DNA of 64,000 bases, taken from the NCBI GenBank assembly GCA_032358165.1, contig JAALGY010000052.1, forward strand, positions 186,001-250,000, in the 5' to 3' direction. The translations under genes and the position numbers were made by a program. Source of the stretch: Diplosphaera chodatii. Lineage: Eukaryota; Chlorophyta; Trebouxiophyceae; Prasiolales; Stichococcaceae. Below, one piece after another: positions 21,609 through 32,512 of this stretch. The first letter of the stretch is position 1, and each line of letters starts with the position of its first letter. The notes below the pieces were generated by a model. The model did no database searches. It was not told where the DNA came from and worked only from the letters and a program-made list of their open reading frames with translations.

Positions 21609-24600
21609 ATGCATCCCGCCGCAAACGGCCGCATGTGCTTCCAGCTGGCCATGAGAGGCGCGGCGCTGGGCGCGGGGCTGCTCCTGCTGCTTCTGTGGCG
21701 CTCTGCCGGCATCGTACCAGCGGCAGGTGATCGCAGGAGCGGCGGTGACCCAGGGACAGCATGTGTTCAGCATGCGAGGCCTGCTGATTCAACATGACCA
21801 GATCTTCTGATCTGGGGCACTTCAACCTGCAGGATTGGGCCGGAACCTGATGCAGGTGGCTTTGGGCGGTACAGCCGGCGCCCCCTGCAGCCTGCAGCCG
21901 CTGCGCTAGGAGCCCAGCGCGTGGGAGCGGGAGTGGCTCCGCAACTCCAAGGCGTACCAGAAGCGGCCCTGTGCCCTGATGCTGGAGCAGGCGGACCGGG
22001 TGGACGCCTGGATGACGCCCATGAATGCCTCGTACGCTCCGGATGTCGTCGCGATGGCGATGCCCGAGATGCAGAGCAACAAGGTGTGGGCATGATTGTG
22101 CATGCATATGCCTGCCCCGGGTCCTGTGCGGCTCCTTCTCGTTTCCTGTGCCAGCTGCCATTGGCATGTGTCGGATGAATACCATATTATGAGATTATGA
22201 AATCGGCGGACATCGTTGCAGGTGTTTTCGCATTTTGTGTACGGCAACAGCTGCACCGGCAAAACAGTGCGCGCTTTCCTCCAAGATACCTGTCCCACAA
22301 CCCCCAGACCTGCCCGCGGCCACTGGTGGCAGGTGCAAATGGACCAGAAAACCCTGCGCCCCTGCAACACTGGCATGCACCTGGGATGTTGCCCACTGCT
22401 TTCACGACCAGCGCAGCATGACGGGGTGCAAGTGCCTCATATACAGGTGCGCACGCCCATCGAGCCGCTGGTGGGCTTGCTGCGGCACCCAGCCTCGCAG
22501 TGCCGCCGCCCCGACCGCCCGGACTTTGTTGACGTCGCGCACGACACCCCAACCGACCAGGTGCCGCCATTTGGTGCCACTCAACACCAGTCATCAGCGG
22601 CACACGACGACCCCTGGCTGCGGCAGGGCGCCGTGAGCTGGGGGCCGTCCCGCCGGCGGCGCACAGACCGCACAGCAAGTCGGGCAACTTGTGCAAGTCA
22701 GTGCTCAGCTGGCTGACACGTCACAGCGGCGCACGCTGAGCACCCAGGCGGCCGTGCCAGATGTGCAGTGTGCCAACCGCGCTGCTGGTCCTGGTGCAGA
22801 GGGAGTTGCGCAGTTGGTGCGCTGCGCACCCAAGGGTGGACTGCCGGAAGGATCCCCCCGCGCACCGCATGATGATCGAGAACAAGGGGTAATGCGCATC
22901 CGGGCAGCGTGCCCAGCGCCGTGCTAGTGGTCTGCGACCTCCCTGCCTGCCACAGTACCTCCAACACATATGACCTGGCCATCTGCTTGGAGGCGTTGCA
23001 CAAGCGCTGCCCCTGACTGCCAAGCCACCATCAGGAAGCATGCCCATTGCGAAGCTTGCACCGCAGGTACATGCTCATACAGCCGCTGCCGCTGGACATG
23101 GTCGCAACGTTGTACCCCGGGCGCAAGTACATTTTCGGTGCGCTGCAGTGGCGGTGACGCTCACACCGTATGCCAACAGCTGGTCGTGATGCGAGGGCAA
23201 ACCTCTGCAGCTCTGATCTTGCCTCGCACCTCTTCGCAAGCCTTGCTTGCTGTGGTGCCCCCGCACCGAATGACAACCCTGCGTCGCTTCCCCCCAGATG
23301 TGGGCACCGGGCGCTTCTCCAGCGGCAGCCTGCCCTGGCTCCTGAGCATGTTTGCCGCGAAGGGCATCGAGTTTGACGAGATCTGGGGTGAGCCCAGCTC
23401 CGCAGGGACTGCGAACCGTTTGCCTTCCTGCGCTGCATGACAATGCCACTAAATTGATGAATGTCTATGGGGGCTGCAGGGTGGGAGGTGACGCCGCAGA
23501 ACCCTGTGGAGTATTGGAACGAGTGGTAGGTGCGGTTGTGCTGTCTGTGTCCTTGTACCGGTACACTGCCTGCTGAGCACCCCACTGAAGACTGTGCAAA
23601 GCATTCTTGTTGTGTGCTTTCCCTGCAGGCCGCCCGAGCTCAGGTGCCTGCCTGTTGCTGGCAAGCCAACAACGTTGCTTCTGTATGTACTGTTGATGTC
23701 ATACCGGCCCAGCAGGCGGTCCAGCTGAGTTGCAAAATGAGAATCAAGCAGCCGCTGCGGCCGTGTCGTGGCTCGTGGGGCTGCTTTGCAAATCGTATCA
23801 AGCTCACGCTGAGCTGGCTACTGCCTGTTGCTGCCACGGCATCATCTGTGTGCTCATGTGTATGCGGGCTTGTTGCACCTAGTACTGTTCTTATCCTGTG
23901 GAGCCGTGCCGTTCCTGACCCCAAACTGCCCGCTACTGCAGTTCGAGGATGCACTTCCGCAACACGGGGTGCACGGTGGCTCCAGGCGACCCGGGCAACC
24001 CGCTGAACATCCTCCGCCGCGTGCACCGCCCCGGCGACTATGTCGCCTTCAAGCTGGTGGGACACAGCCCACACCACCCAGCAACCATAAAACGACCCAT
24101 ATGTCCGCATTTAAAAAAACTTGACGATGCATGAGTGGTTCCAGCAGATAGGGTTGCACTTTGCATATGGTGCTCCGAGCAAGGAGCATCACGTGCTTAT
24201 TGGAAGACATGAAGCACACTCAGCAACGCGATACACCCAACACCCGCTACTTGCTGCACGCAGGACATTGACAACGTGCCGCTTGAGCAGGCGCTGCTGC
24301 GCCAGGTGGATGAGCCCACAGCGGGCATGATCACGGAGTTCTTCACGGTGAGGCCAGGCCCAGCTGGCCCTGCACTCTGTTTCTCCTGTCAAATCTCTTT
24401 TGGATCTTGCGGATCTCTCTTGGATCTTGCTGTGAACCCATCCTTGATGTTTGGGCGATGCACTTTCAAGCGTCAGTAACGCTGCACCGCTGAACATGGT
24501 GTGCACCGCAGGAGATACACTTCAATAACACGGACATGCAGACGTGGTTCGGGCGGGACAGCACAGTCTTGCTTTCCGATGTCATCGACCAGCTGCACAA

Positions 24601-24640
24601 TTTCCGGCGGCGTGGCTTGCGCATCCACTACTGGCCATGA
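21609..24640 (+). CDS. Membrane-anchored FkbM-methyltransferase-like protein
   Basis: The first exon (ATG 21609) encodes a basic start and a Leu-rich anchor (LGAGLLLLLLW). Phase-consistent exons include 21910-22083, 22222-22266, 22447-22560 (TPIEPLVGLLRHP), 23066-23137, 23298-23387, 23480-23525, 23629-23643, 23942-24056, 24264-24347 and 24512-24640. YIFDVGTGRF, formed across the 23137/23298 junction, looks like SAM-binding motif I. VAFKLDIDNVPLE across 24056/24264 resembles the FkbM 'KxDIEG.E' motif. The final HNFRRRGLRIHYWP matches the end of an uncharacterised protistan/algal family I recall. A Golgi or ER type II topology and methyltransferase activity are inferences. The junction after exon 1 is out of phase in my reading, and one or two exons between 22.6 and 23.06 kb are unresolved. 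Confidence 0.65.
24392..24431 (+). repeat. Short tandem duplication in an intron
   Basis: Two adjacent near-identical units of about 20 bp (ATCTCTTTTGGATCTTGCGG-type) lie in the last intron of the FkbM-like gene. Confidence 0.7.
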
Positions 24641-24799
24641 CCGATCGACTCAACAATAGGCCCCAACACCAGGTGCGGTCTCGCCACACACAAGCCGCTC
24701 CGGCATGCCAAGTCCATGCATCCACGGAAACCTACCTCCGCCGTACCGAGATGGCATGGCCGCAAGATAGCTGGCTCAGATTGAGCAGGTTGGAGAGTC

Positions 24800-25560
24800 A
24801 TCCGGTATCTCACGGCAACTCGTGCTTGCAGGCAGGTTGGGCAGCCCAGCAGTCCCGGCAGCACTGCATCGCTGCAACCCATCAAGCGGGGCATTCGCGC
24901 AGAGCAGCCACCGCAGCAGCAGGTGTGAATTGCAGCACGGGCAAGCTCGCCGGCAGACAGGCCAACTGCTGTGTAGACGGCGGCCGCAGCGGTCGGCAGC
25001 CGACGCTCTCAGGCAGCGTGTGGTCAGCTACCCTGGGCCGATCTGCAGCGCAGCAGCACGACAGCAGGATCCAGCGCGGCCTTGCAACAGGTCAGACCAT
25101 CAGATGCCTCCCCGCAGCTGCCCAGCACCCGGCATTCGATGCACCGCCAACAGCAGCTGTGCTGAGCGGCAGCAGCACCTGCTGCGATCCCAGCTGCGGC
25201 AGCGGCGGCGCACCGCCGGAGCTGTGCAGAGTTGCGGGACAACAGGGCGCAGGTGTCGGTGCAGCAAGTGTGCAGAAGCCGCGCCTGGCTCGGCGCCTTC
25301 CAAGGCTGCAGCTGCCGATGCGCAGCCTGCAGGAACCAGCTGCCAGTTGCCAGCATTTCAGCGCCACACCGGCATCGCTGCCGTTGCTGCAGCAGGCGGC
25401 ACGAAGTAGCCTGCTCGTCGCCAGGGCCCCGCTGCAGCCTGCTGCTGCCTATGGCGCGTCGCTACCAAACCTATCCTCGCCGCCGCTGGCGCCAGAAGCA
25501 GGAAGCAGGCGGGGCTGATGCTGAGGGCTGTGCACCCGGACCTGCTGCGCTGGGTGCAGC
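24800..25560 (+). repeat. Diverged copy B of the orphan segment at 19.95-20.77 kb
   Basis: Direct-orientation similarity to copy A is visible in several blocks: the start (ATCTCA, GGCA, TTGCAGGC, GTTGGG, GCATCGC in the same order), the middle (TCGATGC then GCAGCTGTG), GCCGGAGC with ACAACA/GGGC, and the end (GGCGGGGCTG followed by CTGCTGCGCTG). The same open frame is kept until near the end. There a one-base phase difference makes copy B stop at 25518 instead of continuing into the KAARLGLLR-like tail, whose counterpart (LRAVHPDLLRW) is found in another frame. It may be a paralogue or a decaying copy. Confidence 0.55.
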
Positions 25561-26379
25561 GCAGGCCATGTGCGCAGCGTACTTCCCACAAGCATGGCAC
25601 GCTGCCTATGTTATCGGACGTGCCGGCACAGATTAGACGGCGGCGGTGGAAACAGGTAGCATGTCTGTGGTCCGACGGTGCATGTAGGGTGGGCGTGGTG
25701 CTTTGATCGCCTCCTCAGGCAGCTGCTGGCATGCCATGTCAGGTCACAGACATATTGTCCTGGCGTGATGAGCGGTGCAAGCAATGCGCTATCCATCAAA
25801 ACCAGTCCGAAGTTTGGCTGCTGCATGTCATAGTGTGCTGCAGGCAGCAAACCGCACAGCCGCAACAAATGAAGCCACTGATCCGAAGCAACCTGATAGA
25901 TGTGTGTCTGTACCGCTCAGCAATTGATCAACAGTGAGCAGGTGATCAAATGCTGCATACAGCGCTCCATAAGCCGTCAGTCACTGGCGGTGGTGATTGT
26001 CAAACACATCCTATCAACCTCTGATCACGGTTGCTCCATCTAGGCGTCGCCAACGTACGTAATCTCGCCGTACGACACAATATCTGTGGTGATCGTTGTG
26101 CCCTGCAGCACAGGGCCCACATGTTGTTAGTCCCTAACAAGGAGATGATGAAATACATGTTGAGGAAAGCTGCCTGCGCATGGAATGCAGTCGACAGATC
26201 CATATCCAACTGCTACCACGACCGCCTGCTGCGCAGCACGCAGCTTGCGCAGCGTCTTCCACTGCCATACAAGAGCCAGCAATGCTGCCAGCAATGCTGT
26301 GCAGCATGCTGCTGGGCACTGCAGGGCAGCTGCGGCGGCGCAGCAATCACCACACATGCAAATAGAGCATTATAACTGC
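25561..26379. other. Intergenic
   Basis: No conserved reading frame on either strand. Base composition drops to a more AT-rich level around 25.75-26.2 kb, as expected of non-coding sequence. Confidence 0.45.
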
Positions 26380-29254
26380 CTAGAGCGCCGCCTCCACAGA
26401 AGACGCATTGCGGCAGTACATTGGGATTGCAGTGGCCATTGACAACCCTGCTTTTCCAGCACTGAGAGACTGCAGGTTGGAGCAAATGCGCACCCCGGCG
26501 CCCGCCTTCAGCTGCGCGTCGGTGGTGAGCACGATGCGGCCGGGCGTCGGCTCATCGAGCGGCACGTTCAGGTCGCTGATGGCGGCGTACACGTCGCTGC
26601 CCACGCTGACGATGCTGTCGTACGACCGGACCTTGGCCTGGCCTGCGGGTTGCAGGTTGCATGGCTCAGTGTGCTGTTTCAGAGTTCAGAGTGAGGTGCA
26701 GGTTCACGAGGGATGTGGGAGGGTGGCAGGCAGCCCCTGCCGTGCTGAGCCTGCCACCGTGCCGCGCAAGCAGGGCGGGCCACGCAAAGCGCCGAGGTGG
26801 CATGAGGCGGCTGGCAAACGAAACACACCTGCAAGGCCGCCGATGTATGCGGCGCGACCCTTTGCCCACGAGTAGATCTGCGCAATGGACCACACGCAGT
26901 GTCGGTGATGTGTATTCAATCACTCGCTGCACACGTCGAGAGGCAGACCAGACGCAGCCACCGTTGCTGCGGCGCGAGTGGCGCCAGTGGCTGTATGTGA
27001 CACAGGCCGCTCCCACAAGGCAGCTGCCAGTGAGCTCGAGCCTGCTGCATGCGGTCGGTGATCAGCTGCCGGCGTGCGGGTCGCACCTTCTCCTGGCCGG
27101 CGGCGCCCTTGCGCGCGACGGCGAAGATGGAGGTGGTGGACCCAGCCACGCCGGTCGTCAGGTACAGGCCGGCGAACTTCACGGTGAACGTCTGCGCGAA
27201 GGTCAGCTTGGCCGGCGCGCCCTGCACGCCCCGCACCTGGAACGCCGCCAGCTGGCCGATGCGCTTGGCCTGGGGATTGCCACAGGCCCTTTGCAGGGTG
27301 TCAGGTTGGTGTGCACAGCCTGGCCCAGCTCTGCTCAACACACGCTGATCATGGTGCCGTTGCCAGATTCAGGTGCGGTGCACATGGTGCTCGGCAGAAG
27401 CGTAACTACAAGGACGTCAGCGGCAGCTTGCATGGCACACTGAGCACTGTGTGTTCCTTTTCCTATCCAGCGGCGGCGCACCTGGTTCTTGGTGGTGTCG
27501 TACAGTGACGCCAGCAGCAGCACGCTGCCCTTGACGGCCTGCGTGCTGTGCAGGATGGCGCGGGTGCACTGCGCCGCAGCCACAGCACCGTGTCATCGCT
27601 TACCCGGGCCCGCAGCAGCCGCGCGAGTGGTGCGTTTGGTGCTGAGCACATGCAGTTGCAGGGACCTGCGCTGCTGATAGCGCAACCGAACAGTGCCAAG
27701 GCTGCACTGCACCACCAACAGGCCCAGCAGCCCCAGTGACTGAAGCGTCATGACGCATCAGATGGTGCGGCTGGCCCCTGTATACTGCACTTCCCAGACC
27801 CTGAGCCCAGTTTACAATCAGACTCCACAGGCATTATAGATACCTCAGGCACGGGGACCACGCCCTTGGCGGTGGTCGTGAGCGTGCCGAACTTGCCGGG
27901 CAGCGCCGCGTAGTTGAACTGGTACACGGTGATGACGTCCGCGGCGGTCTGGCCGGTGGTCTTGGCGCACTTCTTGGCCGCCACCACCCGGCAGTGCGTC
28001 GCCACGTGGATCTTGTAGTCTGCGCACGCACGCCCGCCACCGACTCATGCTTGAGGACGGGCACTCATTGAACAGGCTCAGCGCCGCGGACACATGCCAT
28101 GACCGGCGCAGGCAGCTCAGAAAGGGTCGACACCAGGGGCTGCAGACTGGAGTGTGGCGGTCATAAGGCGCGCACTTGAGCCGGACTTGGTGACGGACAT
28201 CAGCTTGGCGACCGGCGAGAGGCATGACGGGTTGAACTTCACGTTCAGCAGCAGGCTGCCCAGCACCTGCGGAGCAGCAAAGGGAATCTCAGCCAAGGTG
28301 TGCAAAAGGCTGGCATGCGGGACTCCAGCCTGCAGCCCTGGGAGGGTCTCAAGCAGCTGGACACCAAGCTGGAAGTCCATCTGCCTATGACCGCCTAGAT
28401 GGGGGCAGTTCCTGATTGGGGAATCGATCCTGCCCGCCCATCATAATGAAGGGCAGCCAAGTCCAGCGCCGGCCCGGAGCACCACGGTCCGCACCTTGGA
28501 TTTTGAGAAGGTGGTGAGGTCCGTGATGAACAGCCGGAACTTGTTTCCGGGCTCCGTCAGCGCCAGGGTGTAGGCGACTGCGTCGCAACACGACGACGGG
28601 TGATGATCGTGGCGGATAGATTGCATGGTTGCAAGAGGATGCTTGTCAGTGTGGAGAAGCTCATCAGCCATGCTCCTCGTTGCAATCAAGATCTCTTATC
28701 AAGTGGAGCAGTCACCGAAAATGGAACGACAGGACTGGAACAGGCTGTCCGGCTGCCGGATGGCATATGCATAAAGAGTTGTCCTCCGTGGAGGACACTC
28801 ACAGCACTGCAGCTCGCCTTGTCAGAGCGCAGAAACCCTGAGGAGAACCAACAGCTATGCTACGGACGGGGGTAGGGCGCACATTTGGAGTCGGCGTAGC
28901 TCCCCAGCAGCTCGGCGGTGAACGTGAAGTCTCCAGACAGCACGTCGATGCCCGAGACGGCGGTGACATTGCTGAGGTCTGTAAACTGCAGCGATAAAGG
29001 GCCACAGTCAGCAGCAAGGCCCGGCAGCTTGCGACACGTTTCAGAGATCCATGCACGATGCTCACACAAGCGCGTGCAGGCAACGACATGTTGCAGGATC
29101 GAGCGCCGCGCCAGGCCCTATGCATCACCGTGATCGCGCCGCCGTCGCTGGTGGCCAGAATGGACGGGATCGGGATGGCGGCCGACGCGCCACGCGCTGC
29201 GAGCGCCGCCACTGCCAGGAGTGCGAGCATCTGGGCTGCACAGAAGCGCGCCAT
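26380..29254 (-). CDS. Secreted orphan protein, 368 aa
   Basis: Eight exons add up to a clean 369-codon frame: 29129-29254, 28883-28985, 28495-28577, 28176-28266, 27844-28019, 27482-27568, 27087-27269 and 26380-26637. The N-terminus is a typical signal peptide (MARFCAAQMLALLAVAALAA followed by RGASA). The mature protein is rich in beta-forming and small residues, has scattered Cys residues (CAPYP-type, NPSCLS, ATHCRVVAAKKC), and contains VNVPL/LTEPGN-like loops. No known domain was recognised, and a CHRD-like fold was considered without proof. Its neighbour at 30.3-31.5 kb is also a secreted protein on the same strand. Extracellular or cell-wall location is inferred from the signal peptide only. 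Confidence 0.7.
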
Positions 29255-30250
29255 TGCTGCGAACGGGTTTAGAGGTGTTCTGGATCTGTCTGGGGTATCA
29301 GACCGTAGTGATCGACGGGAAGCAACGCGCTTGTGAGCTCCCAAGCCTCGATACAGCGAGGACATGGGGTGCACAAGACAGCTCGAATATGCTGATGCGT
29401 GTACGGGATGCGTGAAAAGCACATTTTCCAGATGCACGCAACACACACGTGGCGCTGACATAACCGTAAAATTGAAGCAGCGTAACGAGGCAAGCCGTAG
29501 GCCATGGCTGCAGGACACTTTCGGTCCATGTCTGGGTTGAACGACCGCAACTGCGATCATGTGTTCTGCTGGTGTTGGTGACGTGATGCCAGCAAGGGAT
29601 TGGTCAGGCTGTCAGTTGCCGCCGCGCAACGGCAAGTGTGCCGACTGTCAGTGGGGCACACGATGGCAGGCGGTCTCAGCAACGAGGATCACAGCGGTGA
29701 CACAACGACGAGAGTTACAGGGTGACATGCATGTACAAAGCGTGCACAGGCGGGCTGGCCGCCACTCAATCACAGTGGCGACAGCACTTAGCGGCTGCGG
29801 CTACTGCATGGACATGTCCCCAATGTGCGCGAGCAACAAATGAAATGGGGTTTTCAGGTCCAAAGAGAGGCGGCGGTTCTTGGTGCCAATATGGCAGCTG
29901 GGAACGCCGCCATGTGTATCCCACGGCTGCCGCTGCATGCGGCTGCCACACGTTGAAACCAGGAGTTCACAAACACCATAGCAACCCCCCAAAATGTCGG
30001 TAATATCTCGGTTTATTAGCTGCTGCTGTCAGCATGCCTGCACCAACCACGCAGTTGTGGTCGATGGCTGGAGGGAGGCCTGCCCGCCTCTCGATCCCCC
30101 TGAGGCAGCCGCCGCCGCCGGCAGAGACAGCGGGTGCGTCATCCAGCTTCTCTCGAAGGACTGTCCTTCGATAGCAACTATGTGTTCGTTGCGCTTCAGA
30201 GCGCCCACACTCCTTGGAGACTCCCCAGCCGGTACATAGATTGCAGTAGC
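29255..30250. other. Intergenic
   Basis: Nothing recognisable as a gene. It is the 5' flank of the secreted orphan and the 3' flank of the beta-helix gene. Confidence 0.45.
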
Positions 30251-31462
30251 TCACGGGAAGTACCAGGGCTTGCCGTAGGACACGGTGCCGGACCCCGAGA
30301 AGGTGTTCTTGAAGTTCGTCGGCTTCCCGCATCCAGCGCGGCCGGTGCTGCCGCCGCCCTGCTCCTTCGGCTTGGTGATCGGGTTGTACCCGATCTGGCC
30401 GTTGAAGGTGCCGGCCTTGTTGCCAATGAACTTGTTGGTGGAGACGAAGGGCGTCGCCTTGTTGCAGTAGGTGAAGAAGATGGCTCCGCCGGTGAGCTTG
30501 GCGCGGTTGTTCTGGAAGGTGTTGAGCTGGATCTTGGGCTTGCAGCCGCCGTCCGGCGACCCCACCTTGATGGCGCCGCCAAAGCCCTGGCTCACATTGG
30601 AAATGAACCTATTCTTGGCGAACGTCGACACCCGGTTGGTGCGGCAGTAGTCGTGGAAGATGGCGCCGCCAAAGTCCCCGTAGTTGACGACCGAGTTGGA
30701 CAGGAAGGACGTCGTCTGCACGTTGACCGCCGCGCCGGCTGTGACCATCAGCGCGCCTGCCAGGTGGCCCCTGTTGGTGCGGAAGGAGGACTTGCTCATG
30801 GTCACGGTGGCGTCCTCCGTGACGTACAGGCCGCCGGTGTGGCACCGTTTCTTGTCCGTGCACACGTTGCTGAGCCAGGTGCAGCCGGTGATGGTCACCC
30901 GGCTGCGGGACACCGCGAGCGTGGGGAAGCGCACGCCGACGTTGTTGGAGAACTCGAAGTTGCTGAAGATGGCGCTGGTGCCCTGCTCGATGACGATGGC
31001 GGCCCAGTCGACCAGCGACACCTTGCGCGCGTAGCCGGTGAGCTTCAGCGGCCCGGCGCCGACCAGGAACAGGCTCGGCTCCGCGTTGCCGGGGCCTAGG
31101 AAGTTGGCTTCGTTGGGAAGACGCAGCGCCACATTGATGAACTTTGCCGGGTACTTCTTGGCGTAGTTGACCCACGGCTTGCCGGCATAGAATGTTGGCT
31201 TGCGGCCGGTGCACTTGATGTAGGCGCTGGCCAGGCCGTACTTCTTGCCGGTGCCGTTGATGCGGATCAGGCAGTTGGCCGTGGGCGTGGCCTTGAGCGA
31301 TCGCCCGTGCGTCGCCTCAACTGCCGTCTCCTTGAACCACGTCGGCTTTGGCATGTCGTAGCGGGGGAAGTCCGGGCTGCTGTAACACGCCGCAGCCACC
31401 GCAAGCGCCAGCCATACGGCCCCAGTCAACAGCACAGCCGTGGGCGCTAGTCTCGCTGCCAT
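30251..31462 (-). CDS. Secreted parallel beta-helix protein, intronless
   Basis: A single uninterrupted 403-residue frame starts at ATG 31462 (MAARL). A signal peptide runs through about residue 25 (LTGAVWLALAVAAACYSS). The mature part contains repeated coils of the right-handed parallel beta-helix type: SNFEFSNNVGVRF, FRTNRGHLAGALMV, FLSNSVVNYGDFGGAIF, FISNVSQGFGGAIKV, FQNNRAKLTGGAIFF and FIGNKAGTFNGQIG. Each carries the N-x-A/G-GGAI turn seen in pectate-lyase-like and polymorphic-membrane-protein repeats. Conserved Cys pairs may form disulfides. No catalytic site of a pectin lyase is evident, so an adhesive or wall role is as likely as an enzymatic one. It is the only gene in the window without introns. 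Confidence 0.85.
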   Translation of the reverse strand: MAARLAPTAVLLTGAVWLALAVAAACYSSPDFPRYDMPKPTWFKETAVEATHGRSLKATPTANCLIRINGTGKKYGLASAYIKCTGRKPTFYAGKPWVNYAKKYPAKFINVALRLPNEANFLGPGNAEPSLFLVGAGPLKLTGYARKVSLVDWAAIVIEQGTSAIFSNFEFSNNVGVRFPTLAVSRSRVTITGCTWLSNVCTDKKRCHTGGLYVTEDATVTMSKSSFRTNRGHLAGALMVTAGAAVNVQTTSFLSNSVVNYGDFGGAIFHDYCRTNRVSTFAKNRFISNVSQGFGGAIKVGSPDGGCKPKIQLNTFQNNRAKLTGGAIFFTYCNKATPFVSTNKFIGNKAGTFNGQIGYNPITKPKEQGGGSTGRAGCGKPTNFKNTFSGSGTVSYGKPWYFP

Positions 31463-32512
31463 GACTCCGGTCACTTGGCACACCGAGTCCCGTCCTTTCC
31501 TGGATATTTCAAACCGCGGTTTGGTACAAGCTGGCCACTTGCAAGTGTCAGCGCGTCTGCGGGCACCGCTCTGACACTGATACCAGCGATGTTGAAAGTG
31601 CAGAAATGGAATGCGTCACACAGCGGAAGGTGAGGCGAAGACCGGTGGCGCTTACCGAATCGCGGCACCCCGTATTGAGCCACCGGAGCCAGGGGAGAAC
31701 CTGCAGGGGTACTGATAAAGCGGTAACACAAGCTCAGGCTATCTGCAGGTGCAGCGACTTTGCAGGCTTGTTTACAGCTCGCAATAGATGTTGAATGAAG
31801 GCTTGAATGTAAAACTAATGAAGGTGGGCGTTGCAGGGGCAACAGCGCGCTGTGCGCTGCGCATTGGGTCCGGCGATCAGTGGGGAAGCTGGCCACCTGT
31901 AAGTTACCGGGCACTACATGGCGGGTATGCGGAATGTACTGACCGACTGGCGGCCTTGCTGGCAGCCTCACTGAATGGCCTGCTACAGAGCCTGTCATAC
32001 AACAGCAGGCAGACTCTGGGGCCAGAAGGCGAGTAACTAGATGGTATGCCGGCAGAGTGTGCTGATGGCCTTGCCGACACCCGCCAGGCTGGTCAACCGC
32101 TGTGCTCATCCGCACCTCAGCCTCCGTTCATGGCGGGAACAGGACATCTATCGGCCTGCGGCAACTCGACTGACATGCTGATCACCTTTGCAACCGATCG
32201 CTATCTACAAGGAGCAGCAGAACACACCGGAACAGCAGACAGATTTCACAACAGCTGCACTAATGCAGCCCTCTTGATGTGCCATAACTGAGCCGATGCC
32301 TAGCCCTCACAGAGTTTGTCGAGCAGAGCGCTTCAGCAGCGCAGCGGCCTTGGTGGCCACCGGTGCAGGCCGCCGCCGCAGCCGGGTATCAGCCCTTTGT
32401 CACTGGTTGTTACCTCGAACGCGCCGCACATGCGGACGCCGGCCAAAAAGCATCTGCACTGCCGCTTATGTCAAACTACTGCCGCATGCTGCCAGGGCAG
32501 ACTCGGAGGACT
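31463..32512. other. Intergenic
   Basis: No supported gene. The upstream part (31463-31600) must hold the promoter of the beta-helix gene; the rest is the 3' flank of NAF1. Confidence 0.45.

Noticed and set aside
30134..31099. Long plus-strand open frame (321 codons)
   Set aside because: It lies antisense to the beta-helix gene, whose protein has clear repeat structure; the opposite frame is a GC-rich shadow.
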